Below are positions 20,901 to 32,399 of a stretch of DNA of 64,000 nt, piece after piece (position 1 is the first letter of the stretch; the number at the start of each line of letters is the position of its first letter). This stretch comes from Sciurus carolinensis. Lineage: Eukaryota > Chordata > Mammalia > Rodentia > Sciuridae. Location of the stretch: NCBI RefSeq assembly GCF_902686445.1, contig NC_062229.1, positions 3,001,003-3,065,002 of the forward strand. The letters run 5' to 3'. A program made the translations under genes and the position numbers. The notes under the pieces were generated by a model. The model did not search any database. It worked only from the letters and a program-made list of their open reading frames with translations, and was not told where the DNA came from.

Positions 20901-22880
20901 AGCTCATCAGAGAAGGGGCAGGGTGCCCTCCCGGCCTGGGGGGGGGGCTGGCGCGCGGCGGGGGCGTCCCCTGGTCCAGTCCCAGGCCAGGGAGGGGGAG
21001 GGGCGCGGCACCGAGAGCCTTCCCGCCCCAGGCCCCCTGGGGACCCGCATGAATGAGGGCCGGTGGCAGAGGCCCCCACCCGAGCCACAACTCTGAGGAG
21101 GGGGCGGAGAGCGCAGGGCAGATTGGAAACAGATGGGGCGGTCGTGCCAGGCCCGCGACACCCGAGCCGGGAGGAGGAGGAGGGGCGCCTGCCGGGCAGC
21201 CAATCCCCGCCCGCGCTGCGCCCAGGGTCCGGGTTTGAAAACCCCACTGGAGAGCAAGGGAACGCAGAGGCCAGTGGTGCGGGGCGCGCACCCAGCGGAG
21301 GCCCAGGGCTCCTCGGGCCGGCGGCCTCGCTCTGCGCCCGGTCTCTTCTGCTCAGGGCGCAGGATGCACCTCTTGGCAACTCCCAAGAGCTGGGCCTGCT
21401 CAGGCCACCCGCGGATGGCCCTGGGAGGCTGGTCTCACCATCACCCCAGCTTCCAAAGAGAGAGGCGGAGAAACAATTCGCTCATGGGCTCTGAGCAGGC
21501 CAGGGACTGAACCCAGGTGGGGCCAGAGGCGGGGCCAGTGCTGAGGCCTGGGGCCCCAGAATGCAGGGCATGTCACTCAAGGTTGAAGCCCTCCATCCAC
21601 CTGGGACAAAGCAGTGCTGGAGACAGCCCCACCCTGCAGAGCCCTCCCAAGTGGGGTGAAGGACCGGCGCTCCGAAGGTGGCCGGACACAGGCTGCTGGG
21701 CCGCCCACCTCTTGGGGGTCCCAGGAGCCTCGCCCTGTCTGTTCCACGTCCCTCCTCTGCAAAAGGCGCGCGGACCCCCAGCCCTGGAGCGCGGGCGCTG
21801 CTCAGCGGGTTCTCTACTGAAGACCCCTCCCGCCCTCCACACCAAGCAGAAGCAGGTACCCGGAGCCCAGGCACCAGCAGGCTCTCCGCTCCCTTGCAGC
21901 CCAACCCCTAGGTGCACAGTAGGAGCTTCATGGAGGCGGGCAATGGGGACCCCGGCAGTGCCATCGCCGCGCAGATCACCCCACCAGGGGCCTGGGGAGG
22001 CGCTGTGTCAGCGTGGCCATGAATCGGGCAGTGCTTACCGCCCTGACTCGGTGGCCACACAGTAGGTGCTCGCCTGCCTGTAGCAAGGCACTGAGCTGCG
22101 CTTGAAGTCAGGCACCCCACATGTGACCCCAAGCCTCAGCCCCCCATCGTAGCATTAGCCAGGCAAGAAGTCTGTGTTGTAAGACCCCAGGCAGCTGGGA
22201 CCGGGACAGATGTGCCCACCTCCGAGCTGACCAGGACCCAGAGGGTGGTAGCCAAAGGCCTGCCACGCCTCCCCAGCCAGCCCTGCCTTCTGGGGACCGC
22301 TGGCCACGTCTCTCCATGGAGACGGCTGCCTGTCCTCATCTGATGGCAGTGACCACAGTGGTCTGGGAACATGTCCATCCCAGTGGGGTGGGGAGATCGG
22401 GACCAGGTGGCCGCTGCCTCCTGCGGGGGGAGACCCCGTCTGCACGAGCCCCGACTGCCACATGGATCTGCCCGTCCAGCAGGGCTGTGTTCTCAGGGCA
22501 GATGGGACATCCGTTTCTGTCCCCAGCTGGGGACCAGGCCCCCAGGAGCCCTGAGCAGTGTCTGCACGGGCGGCCAGGGCTCTTCTTAGCCAGGAGCACC
22601 CCTGACCCAGGTTCCCCGCAGAGCCACGCTGCACAGCCTGGGCACCAGCCCGGATCGGCACATCTGAACCCACCACCAGGCCCAGCCATGGCCGAGACCG
22701 ACGGGGTTCCGCTCACAGAGGGGAGTGTGAAGGAAAGGAGCTGCTGGACCAGGAGGTGGAGCCCGAGAGGCTGAACCAGGAAGGAAGGGGCTTTGCGGGG
22801 GGATGTATGAGAGAAAGACCCCAAGGAGGTCAGGGATGGAAGGAGCAGGGCGACAGAGAGGACGCCACCCAGGCAGCGAG
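20901..22880. other. Intronic or intergenic stretch with no gene seen
   Basis: GC-rich at first, then mixed. Two L2-end-like motifs (GTGCACAGTAGGAGCTTCATGG near 21911, CACAGTAGGTGCTCGCC near 22059). Nothing coding. Confidence 0.5.
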
Positions 22881-22889
22881 CGACTCAGC

Positions 22890-23170
22890 CTGTGCAAGAG
22901 TCCTGGGGCGGGATGGAGCCCGGCCGCCATCAGAGGCACGGCTAGGAGCCTGGGTGGCTGTGGCAGAGTGGAGGGGACAGGGGAGGTGGGAAGGGTCACA
23001 TGGGGCCCTGTGGGCTGCGAGGAGGACCTGGGCTTTGACCCCAGGGAGGTGGGAGCCATGGAGGGCTGCAGGCAGAGGAGGGAGGGGCGGGGCCCAGTGC
23101 TCACAGGCGCCTCTGCGCGGGTGGAGGGCAGGCGCGGGGTGGGGACAGGAGCCAGGACGGGGTGGATGTG
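22890..23170 (-). repeat. L2 fragment, antisense
   Basis: Plus strand carries the reverse of the L2 3' region in order: TGTGCAAGAGTCCTGGGGCG, GGAGCCTGGGTGGCTG, GGGCCCTGTGGGCTGCGAGG, TTTGACCCCAGGGAGG. Confidence 0.65.
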
Positions 23171-23794
23171 CGGCTGGTCCAGGTGGAGGGGCAGGTTCCG
23201 GGGCTGTTCCCCAAAGGGCTGGTTGCTGGGTGTGACTCGAGAATGACCCCAGGGTCTCTGGTCAGCACCCCGGCTCCGGGAGTCTACCAGGTGCCCACCA
23301 GGTGCCCTTGAGAGCCGAACCAGGAGTCCCTGACCTTCAGCTGCAACGTCCTCCCTACACACCAGGAGGCGGCCCTTGGGGAGGGACACAGGGCTGGATC
23401 ACGTCAGCTCCTGCAGCTGGGACTTTGGGGGTAATTTTTTTCAAAATAACTTTTCTTCTAATTATAAAAGAGGCGCGTGCAGCAGCAGAGCAGGGGAATC
23501 AGCAGAGGAGGAAGCGAAACCGCCGCAGTCCGTCCCGGCGCAGAGACCGCGGCCGACGTCACTCTCACTTGCTCTTCCCACAAACGTTTACTGAGCACCT
23601 ACTACATGCCGGGCTGCTGGGACACGGTGGTGTCAGGACAGAACCACCCCCCACCTCGGGGGCTCGCAGACAAGTGGGGGGATGCCCCCAACACAGCCCG
23701 GTGAACCCCACAGCGCCAGGCAGCGCTGAAGCCGAGAAGAGACGGAGCTGGAAGGGGCCGCATCTGCGTCCGACCTGAGATCAGCAACCTGCCA

Positions 23795-23910
23795 GAGCCA
23801 CCCGGGGGGCACACCTGTCACCCAGCTTCCGGGCGGCGGGGGCAGGAGCAGCGCAGCCTGGCAGTTCCAGGCCAGCCTGGGCGACGGAGCCAGACCCTCT
23901 CAAAATGAAG
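23795..23910 (+). mobile_element. B1-type (7SL-derived) SINE, diverged
   Basis: Carries the 7SL-derived order: a degraded GGCACACCTGTCACCCAGC start, GGCAGGAGCAGCGC, TTCCAGGCCAGCCTGGGCGA and CCAGACCCTCTCAAAA. Likely an old B1 or B1-dID copy. Confidence 0.6.
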
Positions 23911-24849
23911 GCAAAAGGACGGGGTGCGGCACGGCAGGCCCTGGCCTCACCCCTGTGGGGACGGAGACCCCGAGGGAACGGCTTCCAGGTAGCAAGACGG
24001 TGAGGGCAAAGGCCCTGGGGCCGCTGCTTCCCACTGGCCTCTGCGTGAGCGAGCGGAACCTCTTCCCCTTCACGGGGGGTGGGGGCCGAGGCCGACCCCA
24101 CTGTCCCCCGCGGGAGCCGCCTGGAAGGCACATCCTCCATCGCATCTCCATCCCCCGTGTCCAGCAAGCTCCCCAGGCAGGGCGGACGCCCCTGGACTGT
24201 GCCCACTTCGGTGGTTTGCCTGATGCAGGACCCCACCCGCCCCGCCCGCCTCCTCCTTTGGGGCCCGAATCATCACGCCAACCACCAGGGCACACGCCCG
24301 GCCTCCTTCCGGAGGGAGAAACTGGTTGGGCAGCTTCCTCCCAGCCGCCCAGCCCCAGGCTGCCGTGCCCATGGGCCCTCCACACCCAGCATGGCATTCG
24401 TGCCCTGGGGCAGCAAGCGTGTGCCAACCGGCCGGGAGCCCGCCCACACTCACTCAGAGCCCGGAGCCGCGTCTGCCTGCCAGATCCAGCGCAGCGGGCT
24501 CACTGCCCGCCAAGGGCACGCCCAGGTCCACGCTGCCCTTTCCACCTGTGGCCCCCACGGGTCCGACTCCTTTCCTCTCCTCCTGGGCAAATGCAGTTGG
24601 CTTCAGGAATGGCTGGATCCAGCAAACCTGCTCCTTCCTTGTCCGCTGCATTTCAGGTGAAGGCAGCTGTGACCTGCAAGGGGCTGAGGCCAGACCTGGG
24701 CACCGACCCCGACTCCCCTCTTCCCTCATCCGTATGGAAAGACTGATTTACTCAGAAGTCTGTCCTCCACGTTCCGTCCCAACATGGCTAGCCCCATTAT
24801 CGCCTCTGTGGGTCAGTGGAGTCATCCCAGCCCGGCCCGGGCTCTTGTC

Positions 24850-25150
24850 TTGGCCCTGCAGACTCCACCCAGCGGCAGCTGGAGGGCCCCCGTGAGCAGC
24901 TGAGTGGGCCTCTCCTCTGCCCACAGCCCTCCACGGCTCCACTTCCCTGAGGGGAGAGCCCGTCTTCCCTGCGGCCCTCCGGACTCTGCACGACCTGCCC
25001 ATCTCCTCCCTGCCTCCCTCCTCTTCCCCTCCGCCGCTGCTGCAGCTACGCAGGCTCCTCACTCTGCCCCAGGGCCTTTGCATGGCTGTGCCTCTGCCTA
25101 GACTGCCCCTCCTCCACGTTTTCACGGTTTCCTTCCCACCTTCAGGCCTC
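24850..25150 (+). repeat. L2 fragment with degraded CTCF-like position
   Basis: Runs from GCGGCAGCTGGAGGGCCCCC through CCACAGCCCTCCACGGCTCC to CCCCAGGGCCTTTGCATGGC and the CTGCCTAGACTGCCCCTCC segment. The first part aligns with the CTCF-like core seen in the copy at 53600. Confidence 0.65.
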
Positions 25151-25234
25151 CACGAAGGTCCTGAGGTGGACAAACACTAGGTGCTGAAGGAAGAGCAGCG
25201 GGCGTGGCGGGAGTAACAGGCACGGGCCTCCCAG

Positions 25235-26860
25235 CCAACCCCAGCATTTACAGAGCACCCACTGTATACCAGGGCCCAGGCTGAACACTTGGGACATGGG
25301 TGGCCCAGGCAGCCCTGCGTCTGCATCACGGAGACCCCTGGCCCGTCAGGGAGGCAGGGAGATGGGCAGGTCCAGATCAGAACCGCGCTGGGGGCCGCGC
25401 CTGGCAGGGCCGCAGGGGAGGCTCAGGCACGAGGACGGGACAGGAGGAATCCTGCTCTCCCCTGCAGGGAGGCCGGGGCCACGGACAGCGCCCCTGAGGC
25501 CAGGGTGGAGGGAGCCGGGAGGGAGGCAGAGGAGAGGGGGACGGCCGGGTGCCTCCCAGCGGAGAGCCAGGGCGGTGGCACGGCCCTCGGGCAGCGTCCT
25601 GGGTGCCCCAGGTCTGCCGGGGGCGCAGCCTGCAGGGGTCTGGGCCTCACCCCGCCTTCCCGAGCACTTAGGCTGGGGAGGTGCTCAGACAGGCGGCACA
25701 CAGCAGGAGCTTAATGAGTGCTCCCGTCCCTGGACCAACTCCAGACCCTGGAGCTGGTACAGGCTGAGCTTCCTGCACCTGAGCGCCCGGAGTTTGCCCT
25801 GGTCCTGAGGCCGGGGGCAGGTGGAGGCCCAGGGCACGAGACCTGACAGTCCTGGGGCCTGGAGACGCGCCCCCCACACCCGCGAGCGCATCCGCCCCAA
25901 GTCCCCCAGGACGCGCACAAGCTGCTCCCTGGGCTCCTCAGACCCCGTGTCTCCGGACGCAGCCCGCGGTGAGCGCTTCCGCTGCAGGGCTCTGCCCGGC
26001 CGAGGCCCGCGGGTGGGCACCTCCATGGCCCCGCGCTACCCTCGCCCGGCACGTGGGCAGTCTCGCCGGCCGGCTCTGGTCCCTGGAGAAGCTGTTCCTT
26101 TCCTGCTGATGCCCAAGGGCGGCCGGCGAGGGACAGGCAGGCCCCACCCGCACGACCGGGCACCCGGCTGCCCACAGGGCCCGGCGGATGGTCCGCCGTC
26201 CTGAAGGCCGCAGGTCCCCGCTACGGCGCACCAGCTCAGGCGGCCCTCGGAGGGACGGGTCACAGAACAGCCGGCGCCCACCAGAGCAGGAGGGCGGGGC
26301 TGCGGGCCTGGCCGCCGCTCAGCCTGCCCACGTCCAGGTGACGTCCAGGTGACCCCGCGGTCCCAGGGCCCTCGCAAGGCCCCGGCCGGCCTGGGGAGTG
26401 GGTCACGAGCACCTGGCGCTAAGGTGGCGCTGCGGGGCTGGCACAGCGCTGTGGCGATACCTCCGGCTCAGGCACCGAGGGACCCGCGGAGGCGCTGGGC
26501 CCGCGAGGCTGGAGGGCTGTGCAGGCCCTTCCGAGGCGCAGAATCGCCCGGGGGCGTCAGGAAGAGCACGCTGCCCAGCGCGATGCCCGCCGGCCCTCCC
26601 GGCGACAGGGCAGGGACAAAGGCTTCCCACCGTCCACTGGCCCAGGCGACGGCCCTGCGCCCACTGGGGGCCAAGCAAACAGTCAGAACCCCATAAGTGC
26701 AGAGAGCAGGAGATTCGGAGATGGGGCACCACCCAGGCCAGGCCGCAGGGCCACTGGGACCGCGGGTCGCCGGGCACTGACCGCCACGCCCGGCTTATCC
26801 AGGTGGTGCCCAGGAGTCCGCGGGCCTCATTCCTTCAGCTGCTCTTGGCCAGGAAGAAGG
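25235..26860. other. GC-rich stretch, no gene seen
   Basis: MIR/L2-like motifs near 25245-25285 (TTTACAGAGCACCCACTGTA) and 25685-25715 (CAGGAGCTTAATGAGTGC). A 12-bp duplication GACGTCCAGGTG lies near 26327-26352. No exon or splice pair stands out. Confidence 0.5.
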
Positions 26861-27552
26861 CAGGGACCAGGGACCAGGGACCAGGGCTCAGGGACCAGGG
26901 ACCAGGGTTCAGGGCTCAGGGACCAGGGACCAGGGAACAGGGCTCAGGGACCAGGGCTCAGGGACCAGGGAACAGGGCTCAGGGCTCAGGGCTCAGGGAC
27001 CAGGGACCAGGGACCAGGGACCAGGGAACAGGGCTCAGGGACCAGGGCTCAGGGCTCAGGGACCAGGGACCAGGGACCAGGGACCAGGGACCAGGGACCA
27101 GGGCTCAGGGACCAGGGACCAGGGACCAGGGCTCAGGGACCAGGGACCTGGGCTCAGGGCTCAGGGACCAGGGACCAGGGAACAGGGCTCAGGGACCAGG
27201 GACCAGGGAACAGGGCTCAGGGACCAGGGACCAGGGACCAGGACTCAGGGACCAGGGACCAGGGACCAGGGACCAGGGCTCAGGGACCAGGGCTCAGGGA
27301 CCAGGGACCAGGGCTCAGGGCTCAGGGACCAGGGACCAGGGACCAGGGACCAGGGACCAGGGCTCAGGGACCAGGGACCAGGGACCAGGGCTCAGGGACC
27401 AGGGCTCAGGGCTCAGGGACCAGGGACCAGGGCTCAGGGACCAGGGCTCAGGGCTCAGGGACCAGGGACCAGGGCTCAGGGCTCAGGGCTCAGGGCTCAG
27501 GGCTCAGGGACCAGGGCTCAGGGCTCAGGGACCAGGGACCAGGGCTCAGGGA
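26861..27552 (+). repeat. Heptamer minisatellite (GGGACCA / GGGCTCA / GGGAACA), about 99 units
   Basis: An essentially perfect 7-bp register runs for about 692 bp. Every unit is GGG followed by ACCA, CTCA or, less often, AACA, with rare variants (GGGACCT near 27146, GGACTCA near 27239). The order of the two main units is irregular. The period is not a multiple of three, so all three plus frames repeat the same 7-residue peptide pattern and stay open; that open frame is not evidence of a gene. G3 runs every 7 bp with 4-nt loops meet the G-quadruplex rule throughout, on the strand opposite to PTPRS coding sense. Expect strong length polymorphism and assembly error. Confidence 0.95.
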
Positions 27553-27555
27553 GGC

Positions 27556-27725
27556 CGATGACAGATTCACCAGAATCTTAAATCGAGCCGGCGGCCGCCA
27601 GCCCAATGGCTTTATGGTAATCAGCGATGAATTACCCACAATGCTTGGCCAAGCGCAAGTGGCTCTTGGCCCGGGTCCTAAACTAATTCCTACACGTCCC
27701 TGTGTATATAATTTTGCCGCCTCCC
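27556..27725. promoter_or_regulatory. Candidate conserved non-coding element next to the minisatellite
   Basis: About 170 bp of moderately AT-rich, repeat-free sequence with dense transcription-factor-like motifs. There is an inverted pair GGTAAT (27616-27621) and ATTACC (27631-27636) nine bases apart, plus TTTATGG, CAAGTGG (NKX2-like), TTGGCCAAG (NFI-like), CTAATT and TATATAATT. The boundaries to GC-rich DNA are abrupt. Enhancer function is an inference from appearance. Confidence 0.4.
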
Positions 27726-27934
27726 TCCCGCCTTCCCTCCCTCCGGGGAGCCAAGCGGGGAGGGAGAGGAGCCCTGGGGTAAGGTGGGGGCACTCAAGCC
27801 CACCCGGCCTCAGACCCTGGGCACAGAGTGCACTGAGGTGGGAGCTGAGCGCCAAGCCAGAGCCAACAGGGAGCCTGGAAACCGCCAAGAGCTAAAGCCA
27901 GCAGCTCTGGGGGTGGGAAACCACAGAAGGGAGG

Positions 27935-28030
27935 GGCTTGACTGGTGCCAGTGGTGCTGTGTGTCCGTGGGCAGGTGTCTAACCCTCTCTGGGCTTCGGT
28001 CTGCAAACCAGACCCTCTGCTGCCCATCCT
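27935..28030 (+). repeat. MIR SINE fragment
   Basis: CTGTGTGTCCGTGGGCAGGT followed by CTAACCCTCTCTGGGCTTCG matches the MIR core in sense orientation. Confidence 0.7.
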
Positions 28031-28097
28031 GGCGTTAGGTGTGCGGCCTGCAGGTCCTCCAGGTCCTGTGCAGGCCTGGGGTTTCCAGGTGACTCTT

Positions 28098-28285
28098 CCC
28101 CTAGTACTGGGGACAGGCCAGGTCCTGGGAACACGCTGGCTACCACTGAGCCACCCCAGTCCTTTTGACTTTGTTTGGAGTCAGGGCCTTGCCGAGTTGT
28201 TAAGGGTCTTGAACTTGGCATTCTCCTGCCTCAGCCTCCCCAGGTGCTGGTATGACAGGTGCACACCACTGCGCCTGGCCCGGGT
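28098..28285 (-). mobile_element. B1-dID SINE, antisense
   Basis: Plus strand reads the reverse complement in order: CTAGTACTGGGGACAG and CACTGAGCCACCCCAG (ID part), then GTCAGGGCCTTGCCGAGTTG, TCTCCTGCCTCAGCCTCCC, GGTATGACAGGTGCACACCA and GCGCCTGGCC (B1 part). This B1+ID fusion is the sciurid hallmark. Confidence 0.8.
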
Positions 28286-28439
28286 TTTGTTCTAAGTACT
28301 TCCATCATCACCCATGCCTAGCGCGGGGCAGCTCCTGTGGGCTCAGCCAGTCGCCCCCCAGCCGCTGGGCACATCCGGGAGGGCCACACCCCTGGGCCCA
28401 CGCCAGCCCCTCTCACCCTCTTCATTTCAGTTCATACGT

Positions 28440-28805
28440 CTCTGCAAGGCTCAAACAAGGGAGCTGGGGTCCCCTCGAGCCCACCCTGCTCCCTCTTCCG
28501 CTCCAACTCACGGGCCTCAACACGCAGGCCACCTGCCCCGGGGCCTTTGCACGGCTGCACCACTGCACCTCCCCAGTACGCTCTCCCACTTCACGGTCCT
28601 TTCTCGGGGTGCCTATCCCGGGAGGCCTTCCTGACTCTGCTGCTGCGCCAGCACCCCCGCCCCCGCCCCCGAGCCCCGTTCCTGAACAGCTGACGTGGCG
28701 CAGACACTGGGAAAGGTCTCGTACCCCTGGGGCTCCCTCCGTCCCCCTCATCACTCTCTCCCAGCACCTTGCCCACGCCCACACAGAGCAGGTGCTCAAT
28801 GAACG
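28440..28805 (+). repeat. L2 3' fragment reaching the L2 tail
   Basis: CCCCGGGGCCTTTGCACGGC and GGAGGCCTTCCTGACTCTGC, ending near GCAGGTGCTCAATGAACGCC, follow the L2 3' order. Confidence 0.7.
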
Positions 28806-29408
28806 CCCACGTGGCTCCCTGGACCCCGGCAGGCCCTGGGCCCGGAAGGCCCGAGACTGCTTTCCACGCGCGCTCTCCCCAGGGCGGGAGGACCCCGGCC
28901 AGCGAGGCCTCCTGGGCGGGCGGCCACAGACACTGGGCGGGGGACGCAGGGGGGACGCTAAATGCCCCCAAGTGCGCCAAGCACCCGGTCGAACGGGCAC
29001 TGCGCTCAATGGCGCGCAGGCGAGGGGCACAGCCCTGAGGCGGCCGGGACTCTTCCAGCCCGGCTGGTTCCGTCCCCGAAAACCCCGGGCGCAGCAGGGC
29101 TGCCGGGGCAGGAAGGGGGCCGGGCAGGGCTGCGTCTGCCAGCGCACGGCTGCCCGCTGGCACCAGAGCCTCCCCACTCAGAGGCGGAGACCGGGTCTCA
29201 GAGAGGTCAGGCCCTTGTCCGAGACCCGCGGCGTGGCAGGAACACAGGAAGGCAGATGTGAATGCAGGACTCCTGTCCCCAGATCTGGCCCGGGATGTGG
29301 TCACCATGCCACCTCGCATGGTATACAGCAGGTGACCTATAAGGGCCGTGGAGAAGCCCAGGAACAAGGTGAGCGGAGACAGGGCCGAGTGCGCACAGCG
29401 CAGGCAGG

Positions 29409-29478
29409 GGCTGGGTGGGCGGGGCCTGCGGGAGGCCAGGGCTGGGTGGGCGGGGCCTGCGGGAGGCCAGGGCTGGGT
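29409..29478. repeat. 31-bp tandem duplication, 2.3 copies
   Basis: The unit beginning GGCTGGGTGGGCGGGGCCTG repeats exactly at 29409 and 29440, with a partial third copy at 29471. Each unit contains a GGGCGGGGC Sp1-type box. Probably a small minisatellite seed. Confidence 0.85.
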
Positions 29479-30179
29479 CTTGGGCGCACAGCGAACTGCC
29501 TTCGGGGAGCAAGGTGGTGGGGGACGGCCACCGCTGGCCACGGTTTCCGAGGGCGCCCGGAGCCGCACACAAGGGAGCCCGAGGGAAGCCCGGCTGCGTC
29601 TTCTGCGAGACCCTCCCGGCGCCAGGTCCGGCGGTCCGGAGCCGCGCTCTGCTCCAGAGGCCGACTGGGGCTTTTGCACACGGCACCGTGGAGCATGGGA
29701 CGCAGCATGGCCCGGGGAGGCCACCTGGCTGCCCCAGGGCCTTCCTCCTGGCCGTGCAGAGGGACCCACGGCAGGGGCTGGCCAGGTGGGCTCCGCTGAC
29801 CCCCGCAGGCCACGTGCCTGCAGACCGTCCCCCTGGGATGCGGTGGACGAGGCAGGATGCGGGGGGCCACCCCTCAGCCCGAGGCGGGGCCCAGTGCAGG
29901 ACAGACACCCTGACAGCCGCGCAGCCCCAGCAGCTGACCTCTCGGGAAATGACGCCCAGAGAGGCTGAGCCACAGCCAGGAGGCCACACAGCCCGGTGGG
30001 AGGTCAGGGCAGAACATGAGCCCAGCCACGGAGCTGCTGACCACACGGGTTTCCCTCAAGTGGGCACCGGGCACCATCTGGAAGGAGAGTCCAGACCCCA
30101 CGGAGCGCGGTCGGCCTGGGGCGGTACCGCTGGGTCCGGCTGTGTGGCCTCAGCCTCCTCTGTCCGGTGGGGACGGGAG

Positions 30180-30420
30180 TCCCCTCCTCATGCGATGCCA
30201 CGAAGCTCGAGCAGAGTGCTGGGCGCCTCAGAGGCCACCCACCAGGCCAGGCTCGCCGGCCCCAGGGCCTTGGCACAGCCACGCCACGGGCACTGGCTTC
30301 CTCCCTCACCTCCGTCAGGCTTTGGCCAACTGTCCCTCCTGGAGGGTGACGTCCTTGGAGTGGCACCCCACCCTCCGCAGGGTCCCCTCTGTGTCCTGCT
30401 GCTGTTGGATGGGCGGCTCT
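30180..30420 (+). repeat. L2 3' fragment
   Basis: GGCCCCAGGGCCTTGGCACA is followed by GCACTGGCTTCCTCCCTCAC and CTCCGTCAGGCTTTGGCC, as in other L2 copies here. Confidence 0.65.
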
Positions 30421-31269
30421 GGTCACTGGCTCTCCCTGACCAGAAGGCTTGCCTTGGCCACCCACGCGGCACCCTGTGGGGCCAGCACAGCAGGTGCCCA
30501 GGCACTGCCCAAGGTGGCCGAGAGCACAGCTCCAGGGCCAGGGCTGCAGCGGAAGTGCCCCCGCCCACCCCAGGCCCTTCCTGTCCCCTGCGAGGGCCAC
30601 ACCTGCTGGGCCAGAGCAGGAAGCAGGGGGCGGTGACAGGTCGGGGCCTTGGCCAGGCTCGTGCCGCGTCCTGACTGCAGGCAGGGGTCAGCTGGGCAGC
30701 AGCCTGCAGACGTCCCCCCTGAGCCCAGCACAGCGACCCCAGGACCCAGGGGCTGGGAGGACGGCGGGCAGGTGGCCAGGGCAGCGGCGAGGGCGGGCAT
30801 GGGTCCCACCAGGACCGGCAGTCCCCAGCACGCGCCAGCCACCTCCGCCAGGTAAACTGAGGCCACCCACCAAGGTCACCAGCTCTGGGTGACGCCCGGG
30901 GCTCCTGACCCCAGCCGGCCAGCCCTGGGGGCGGGGCTCGTTCGAGGAGGCTCCGGGACGCGCCCAGTGCCACCTCGCGGCAGCGTGGGCAGCAGCCGGA
31001 TTCGCGCTATTCTGGAGGGGCTATTTCTGGAGGCTGAGGTGAGAAGGCGGGGGCGCAGGAAGGAGCGCGGGGCGCACGCAGGACCAAGGACGGGCCACCT
31101 GCTCCCTGCGGGGCCCATGCCCACCCACGCAGGGACACAAGCGGAGACGAGGTGGCCCGCAGGCCAGCAGGCGCTGGCCAGGGCTGAGAGGATGGGCAAG
31201 GGCCGGCCGGGAGGAGAGCTGGGCCCCGCGGACACGTGTGGTCAGGGAGGCCCTGCTGCCGCCAGGCCA

Positions 31270-31475
31270 TGCACAGGGCCGTGCAAAGGCCCTGGGGCGG
31301 GACGCCCACCAGCCAGAGGCACAGCTAGGAGCCCGGGTGGCTGCGGCTGGAGGGAGACGGCGACAGGCGGCGCAGGGCGCTGAGGGCTGCGGCTTTGACC
31401 CCACGGAGGCGGGGCCGCGCAGGGCCGGGCGAGGAGGGTCCGCGGGCGCCCTCTGGCGGCTGCAGGGGCCGTGGG
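31270..31475 (-). repeat. L2 fragment, antisense, with CTCF-like core at 31446-31460
   Basis: Plus strand has CCGTGCAAAGGCCCTGGGGC, GGAGCCCGGGTGGCTGCGGC, TTTGACCCCACGGAGGC and finally GCGCCCTCTGGCGGC. The last is, on the minus strand, GCCGCCAGAGGGCGC, a good match to the CTCF core. Confidence 0.65.
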
Positions 31476-32084
31476 TGAGGATGGCGCGGTTGCAGTGGGG
31501 CTGCGCCATGGGGAGGCAGGACCCCCACGAGCCCACCCCTGGGTTGGGCCGCGGCCTGGCTCACAGTAGGTGCTCCCGTGAGGGCTTGGGTGGGACATGC
31601 TCTGTGGGTCGAGGGCAGATGTGGCTTCAGGCTGCAGGAGGCAGACAGACCGGAGGCAGACCTGGTGGTGGTGCCGGAGGTGAGGCTGGGGACAGGCTCC
31701 CAAAAGCATCAGGATGGGGCCGCGCAGAGTGGGGTCGGCCCGTCCTGGCTCACTCTGCTTGCTGTGCGACTCCTGCCCTCTCTGATGCCCTCCCCTGCAA
31801 GGGGGCGGCAGCTGCACATTCCCCACAGGATGGTGCACAAAGCCCTCAGCCGGGAGCCTGGAGGACCATCGGTGTCCCCACGCTGGGCCTCATCTTCACC
31901 TCCACTGGGGGACTCCGAGCTGGGAGCCTGGGGCAGAGGCAAGAGCAGCCACACTGCCAGAGAGCGATGTGTGCCACGTTCATGTAGTGCCACTGATAGC
32001 ACCAGACTGGCCTGCAAGTGCCAGAAAACACACAGAGGAGTGATCCCCCCTTCGCACAAGAGAAGCCCCCATGCTGGTCTTTCA

Positions 32085-32345
32085 GGATGACACTGGGGCC
32101 CTGGTTCTTCCCATCTCTTTAATCCGTCACTCTCATCCATATCAGCTGCCTCGTGGTCCGAAATGGCTGCCAGAGCACCTGCCATCACCTCCATAGTCCA
32201 GATGGGAGTAGAAGGGAGCATGTACCACTCTCTTTAAAGGCATTTCCAGGAAATCCTACTCATTTATCCCAGAATGAACAGATGGTACAGACAGCTGTAA
32301 AAAGAAGGCCAGGAAATGTCTCTTCCCTCCAGGTGACCGTGTGCT
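32085..32345 (+). repeat. Old interspersed repeat, family not named
   Basis: Lower-GC stretch with AAATGGCTGCCAGAGCACCT, CATCACCTCCATAGTCC, CTTTAAAGGCATTTCCAGGA and GGCCAGGAAATGTCTC. The order resembles a common ancient mammalian element, but I cannot name the family with confidence. Confidence 0.45.
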
Positions 32346-32399
32346 CAGGTAAATACGACACCGTTAGCTGTTCCAGGCGGGCACAAAGGGAGCCGGGGA

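Noticed and set aside
25471..25490. Second RE1-like sequence (CACGGACAGCGCC)
   Set aside because: Only the right half-site matches. The left half TTCAGCACC is absent.
26861..27552. CRISPR-like or telomere-like array
   Set aside because: No unique spacers and the unit is not TTAGGG. It is a minisatellite in a mammalian intron.
26398..27895. Long repetitive open frames (387 and 458 codons) over the heptamer array
   Set aside because: A 7-bp unit without stops opens all three frames automatically. There is no start context, splice structure or known domain.
28252..29973. Frames of 515 (plus) and 460 (minus) codons over the same DNA
   Set aside because: Both strands open at once in CpG-rich DNA, and they include SINE and L2 sequence.
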